A stretch of DNA of 64,000 nt from the NCBI RefSeq assembly GCF_007954365.1, contig NZ_VOLO01000002.1, positions 657,265 through 721,264 of the forward strand, in the 5' to 3' direction. This stretch comes from Frigoribacterium sp. ACAM 257. GTDB lineage: Bacteria; Actinomycetota; Actinomycetes; Actinomycetales; Microbacteriaceae. Shown here one piece after another: positions 60,462-64,000 of the stretch; position 1 is the stretch's first letter, and every line of letters starts with the position of its first letter. The position numbers and the translations under genes were made by a program. A model generated the notes under the pieces. That model did not search any database. It saw only the letters and a program-made list of their open reading frames with translations, and was not told the origin of the DNA.

Positions 60462-63020
60462 ATGGCCTTCTCCCCCCTGCACGACGACTGGACCGTCGAG
60501 GCCGTGAGCGGCCCGGTGCCGGAGGGCGTCGTCGGCCGACGCGTCCCCGCGACCGTGCCCGGCCAGGTGCACACCGACCTGCTCTCCGCGGGCCTGATCA
60601 TCGACCCGTTCGACGGCGACGCCGAGTCGGCCCAACAGTGGATCGGCGACACCTCGTGGCGCTTCTCGACCACGTTCAGCTGGCACGACGACGGGTCCGT
60701 GCGGCACGACCTCGTCGCGCTCGGCCTCGACACGGTCGCGACGATCGAGCTCAACGGGCGTGTCGTCGCCCGGACCGAGAACCAGCACCGCAGCTACCGG
60801 GTCGACGTGAGGGAGGCGCTGGTCGAGGGCGAGAACGCGCTCACCGTGACCTTCGCGGCGCCCGTCGCCGAGGCCGAGGCCCGGGCCGAGCGCCACGGCG
60901 CCCTGCCCCACGTCAACCACCACCCCTTCAACATGCTGCGCAAGCAGGCGAGCTCGTTCGGCTGGGACTGGGGCGTCGACGTCGCCGGCGCCGGCATCTG
61001 GCGCGCGATCGGGCTCGACGCGTGGTCGGGCGTGCGGATCGCCTCGGTGCGGCCGCTGGTCGGCGTGGATCAGGACACGGACCAGGGCACGGACGCGGCG
61101 ACCGGCACGCTCGACGTCCGCGTCGCGCTCGAGTGGGACGGCGTGACGACTGCCGACCAGCGCGTCGCCGTCGAGGTGACCTCGCCCGAGGGCGACCGCG
61201 TGGCCGACGCGAGCGTCGAGGTCACGACCGGCACGGCGGACGCCGCGCTCGAGCTCGTCGTCCCCGACGCGCGGCTCTGGTGGCCCCTCGGCCACGGCGA
61301 CCAGCCGCTGTACGCCGTCTCCGTGACGGCGGCGCCCGCGGGCGACGGCGAAGGAGGCGGTGCGCCCGACGCGACGACCGCCTCCTGGGCCTCGAGGGTC
61401 GGCTTCCGCACCGTGCGCGTCGACACGACGCCCGACGCCGACGGCACCCCCTTCGTGGTGCTCGTGAACGAGCGCGTCGTGCAGGTGCGCGGGGCGAACT
61501 GGATCCCCGACCACGCGTTCGTCACCGAGATCGACCGCGACCGCTACCGGCGCCGCGTGGCCGACGCGACCGAGGCGAACATGAACCTGCTGCGCGTGTG
61601 GGGCGGCGGCATCTACGAGTCCGACGACTTCTACGACGCCTGCGACGAGGCCGGCGTGCTGGTCTGGCAGGACTTCCTGTTCGCCTGCGCCGCCTATGCC
61701 GAGGAGGACTGGCTGGCCGTCGAGGTCGAGGCCGAGGCGCGCGAGGCGATCACCCGGCTCAGCCCGCACCCCTCGCTGATCATCTGGAACGGGAACAACG
61801 AGAACATCTGGGGCTTCGTGGACTGGGGCTGGAAGGCCGAGCTGCAGGGACGCACCTGGGGCGAGGGGTACTACCGCGAGCTGCTGCCGCGCCTCGTCGC
61901 CGAGCTCGACGGCACCCGGGCGTACTCGCCGGGCAGCCCGTTCTCGTTCGGCGACCCGGTCCAGTCGTACGACGACGTGCACCCGAACGACCACCGCCAC
62001 GGCACCATGCACATCTGGGACGTCTGGAACCAGCGCGACTACACGGCCTACCGCGACTACCCGGCCCGGTTCGTCTCGGAGTTCGGGTTCCAGGGGCCGC
62101 CCGCCTGGTCGACGCTCGTCGGCTCGGTGCACGACGAGCCGATGGACCCGTACGGCCACCAGATGCTCGTGCACCAGAAGGCGGACGAGGGCAACCTGAA
62201 GCTCGAGCGCGGCATGCGGGGCCACCTGCCCGCCTCGGCCACGATCGAGGACTGGCACTGGGCAACGCAGCTGAACCAGGCCGCCGCGATCCGCTTCGGG
62301 ATCGAGCACTTCCGGTCGCTGGCGCCCCTGAACACGGGCACGATCGTCTGGCAGCTGAACGACGACTGGCCCGTCACCTCGTGGGCCGCCGTCGACTTCG
62401 CCGAGCACCGAAAGCCGCTCTGGTTCGCCCTGCGGGACTGCTACGCGCCGCGCCTCGCGACGATCCAGCCGCGCGGCGACTCGCTCGCGCTGGTGCTGCT
62501 CAACGACGTCGACGACGCGTGGGCGGGCGACGTCGTGCTGCGCCGCACGACGTTCGCGGGCGAGGTGCTCGACGAGGTCGTCCTTCCAGGGGTCGTCGAC
62601 GCCCGGGGCAGCGCCGAGCTGGTCGTGCCGCCGGCCCTCGTCGACGCGCTCGACCCTGCCGCCGAGCTGCTCGTCGCCCTGCTGCCCGGCTTCGGCTCCG
62701 GCCGTGCGCTCTGGGACGCGGCCGAGGTCGTCGACCAGCGCCTCGACCCGGACCCCGTCACGACCGAGGTCGTCCGCGACGGCGACGCGTGGGTCGTCAC
62801 CGTCACGGCGCGCAGCTACGCCCGCGACGTGACGCTGCTCGTCGACGTCGTCGACCCGGGGGCGACGGTCGACCGCGGGCTCGTCACGCTGCTCACGGGG
62901 GAGTCGGCGGCGTTCCGCGTCACGGTCGTCGACGGCGCCGACGCTGTCGACGGGGCCGCCTTCGCGGGCAGCGGAGTGCTCCGCCACGCGAACGGGCTGC
63001 TGCAGGCGGTGGCGCCCTGA
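60462..63020 (+). CDS. GH2 beta-mannosidase
   Basis: An 852-residue glycoside hydrolase family 2 enzyme, cytosolic (no signal peptide). The N-terminal jelly roll has NQHRSYRVDVREAL and NHHPFNMLRKQASSFGWDWG, typical of beta-mannosidase; the acid/base is E447 in IIWNGNNENIW and the nucleophile E540 in RFVSEFGFQGPPAW. It removes mannose from mannan fragments or glycans. ATG 60462 follows AAAGGGA. Divergent from its probable ROK repressor. Confidence 0.95.
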   Translation: MAFSPLHDDWTVEAVSGPVPEGVVGRRVPATVPGQVHTDLLSAGLIIDPFDGDAESAQQWIGDTSWRFSTTFSWHDDGSVRHDLVALGLDTVATIELNGRVVARTENQHRSYRVDVREALVEGENALTVTFAAPVAEAEARAERHGALPHVNHHPFNMLRKQASSFGWDWGVDVAGAGIWRAIGLDAWSGVRIASVRPLVGVDQDTDQGTDAATGTLDVRVALEWDGVTTADQRVAVEVTSPEGDRVADASVEVTTGTADAALELVVPDARLWWPLGHGDQPLYAVSVTAAPAGDGEGGGAPDATTASWASRVGFRTVRVDTTPDADGTPFVVLVNERVVQVRGANWIPDHAFVTEIDRDRYRRRVADATEANMNLLRVWGGGIYESDDFYDACDEAGVLVWQDFLFACAAYAEEDWLAVEVEAEAREAITRLSPHPSLIIWNGNNENIWGFVDWGWKAELQGRTWGEGYYRELLPRLVAELDGTRAYSPGSPFSFGDPVQSYDDVHPNDHRHGTMHIWDVWNQRDYTAYRDYPARFVSEFGFQGPPAWSTLVGSVHDEPMDPYGHQMLVHQKADEGNLKLERGMRGHLPASATIEDWHWATQLNQAAAIRFGIEHFRSLAPLNTGTIVWQLNDDWPVTSWAAVDFAEHRKPLWFALRDCYAPRLATIQPRGDSLALVLLNDVDDAWAGDVVLRRTTFAGEVLDEVVLPGVVDARGSAELVVPPALVDALDPAAELLVALLPGFGSGRALWDAAEVVDQRLDPDPVTTEVVRDGDAWVVTVTARSYARDVTLLVDVVDPGATVDRGLVTLLTGESAAFRVTVVDGADAVDGAAFAGSGVLRHANGLLQAVAP

Positions 63021-63047
63021 GCGGGCTCCTGACCCGCCCCGTCACGC

Positions 63048-63061
63048 AGGAGGCGCCTCCT
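63048..63061. repeat. Perfect palindrome AGGAGGCGCCTCCT
   Basis: Two overlapping copies of the abundant 9-mer AGGAGGCGC in opposite orientation, 28 bases after the mannosidase stop. It is the only place in the window where the 9-mer forms a full palindrome. Confidence 0.8.
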
Positions 63062-63109
63062 CGGCGCCCGGGGTCGGCCCCCGTCCCGGCGGTGCGCGAT
63101 ACTGCAGGG

Positions 63110-63988
63110 GTGTCCCCGCCCGTGGGCGCCGGCACGGCCGGCGCGCCTCCCTCCCTCCCGGCCATCGGCTTCGTGCAGCGCCGGGCGCCCTTCAGCCTCG
63201 GGATCGACCCGTTCAAGACGGCGTTCCTCGCGGGCATGGAGGCGGCGGCGACACGGGCCGGGGCCACGGTGCTGCTGCAGCTGGTCGCCGACCACCACGA
63301 CGAACTCGCCTGCTTCCGGCGCTGGGCGGAGCAGGGCTGGGTCCGCGGCGTCGTGCTCGCCGACCTCGTCGACGACGACCCGCGACTGCCGGCACTCGCC
63401 GCCCTCGGGCTGCCCACGGTCGTCCTCGGCCAGGAGCCGCAGGGCGGCGGCGTCTCGACCGTCGAGGTTGACGACCGGGGCGCCATGCGCCAGGCGGTCG
63501 CCCACCTCGTCGGCCTCGGCCACTCGGTGATCGGGCGGGTCAGCGGGCCCGTCGAGCTCGGCCACACCCGGGCGCGCTCGGAGGCCTTCGACCTCACCGC
63601 CGGACGAGGAGGCGCCAACGGCCTGGTGCTGCCGGGCGACTACTCGGAGGCGAGCGGCCGGGAACAGACGCGGCTGCTGCTCCGTGGGCCGCTGCGGCCC
63701 ACGGCGATCGTGTACGACAACGACGCGATGGCGGTCGGCGGCCTGGCGGCCGCTGCCGACCTCGGCATCTCGGTGCCGGACGACCTCTCGCTGCTCGCGT
63801 GGGACGACTCGCCGCTCTGCCAGCTCACGACGCCCCCGCTCTCCGTCGTCAGCCGCGACGTCCCGTCGCTCGGCGAGTCGGCGACGCGCACCGTGCTCGC
63901 GATGCTCGGCGGGCGGCCCGCGATGCTGGTCCGCGCCCCCGACAGCGAGATCGTCGTCCGCGGCACCACCGCCCCGCCCCGCCCCTGA
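63110..63988 (+). CDS. LacI/GalR-type effector-domain protein lacking the DNA-binding domain
   Basis: A 292-residue protein whose whole length from about residue 18 is the periplasmic-binding-like sensor of LacI regulators: PAIGFVQRRAPFSLGIDPFKTAFLAGMEAAA, VRGVVLADLVDDDPRLPAL, STVEVDDRGAMRQAVAHLVGLGH, AIVYDNDAMAVGGLAAAADLGISVPDDLSLLAWDDSPLCQL. The N-terminal helix-turn-helix and hinge are absent, and only 90 bases separate it from the mannosidase gene, none of which encodes one. GTG 63110. It cannot act as a normal repressor alone; it may bind sugar or dimerise with another regulator. Confidence 0.85.
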   Translation: MSPPVGAGTAGAPPSLPAIGFVQRRAPFSLGIDPFKTAFLAGMEAAATRAGATVLLQLVADHHDELACFRRWAEQGWVRGVVLADLVDDDPRLPALAALGLPTVVLGQEPQGGGVSTVEVDDRGAMRQAVAHLVGLGHSVIGRVSGPVELGHTRARSEAFDLTAGRGGANGLVLPGDYSEASGREQTRLLLRGPLRPTAIVYDNDAMAVGGLAAAADLGISVPDDLSLLAWDDSPLCQLTTPPLSVVSRDVPSLGESATRTVLAMLGGRPAMLVRAPDSEIVVRGTTAPPRP

Positions 63989-64000
63989 CCTGCCCGCCCC

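Noticed and set aside
60408..62987. 859-codon minus-strand frame opposite beta-mannosidase
   Set aside because: Antisense shadow; the plus-strand gene has both catalytic glutamates and a proper ribosome-binding site.

Overview
The window is a very GC-rich (about 70% by eye), gene-dense stretch of an actinobacterial chromosome. Gene families and order (fused OleBC olefin genes, an Asp23 envelope-stress cluster, XPB helicase next to a helicase-associated protein, a cold-shock protein followed by DUF3027 and serC, a monomeric isocitrate dehydrogenase, GroEL under tandem CIRCE operators) point to Actinomycetota and most probably Microbacteriaceae. I cannot fix the genus from sequence alone. There is no prophage, IS element, CRISPR array or rRNA operon.

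Layout. 1-3858: the start of an ABC ATPase, then bifunctional putA. 4049-9173: a minus-strand olefin operon oleA, oleBC (fused), oleD. 9265-15255: two divergent small paralogous membrane proteins, a FUSC exporter divergent from a MarR regulator, tRNA-Thr, msrB plus a nitroreductase-like gene, and DUF2332, DUF3263 and LytR_C genes. 15373-17328: a secreted protein that reads as an AB-type ADP-ribosylating exotoxin, the most striking item here. 17595-22503: a cold-shock gene, groEL, and a two-component system. 22606-29484: XPB helicase, helicase-associated protein, a second cold-shock protein, DUF3027 and serC. 29572-37598: a DtxR-type regulator, an NlpC/P60 peptidase, a tiny 24-codon gene between two terminators, an HNH nuclease, tRNA-Arg, PAP2, a FluC pair and arsC. 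37772-44766: two Asp23/Gls24 gene sets on opposite strands flanking an AraC regulator, one led by a sigma-factor gene that seems to start at a non-AUG codon. 44888-53776: icd, a Gfo/Idh-ThuA pair, glutaminase, and a repeat-rich 600-base gap followed by a sortase/CHRD surface pair. 53981-63988: a photolyase-like protein, a sigma/anti-sigma pair, a lipid kinase, and a sugar locus (Gfo/Idh, ROK regulator, GH2 beta-mannosidase, HTH-less LacI-like protein).

Most operons are translationally coupled by 4-base ATGA/GTGA overlaps. Intergenic spaces are unusually rich in palindromic repeats: a 68-bp hairpin built from an 11-bp unit (four copies), a roughly 105-bp CAGGA family (two copies), an 80-bp TGCCGACC inverted repeat (two copies), and a 9-mer (AGGAGGCGC or its complement) that I counted by eye 34 times. 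Codons for most starts were chosen by Shine-Dalgarno spacing and gene overlap. All family calls rest on reading motifs, without database searches.
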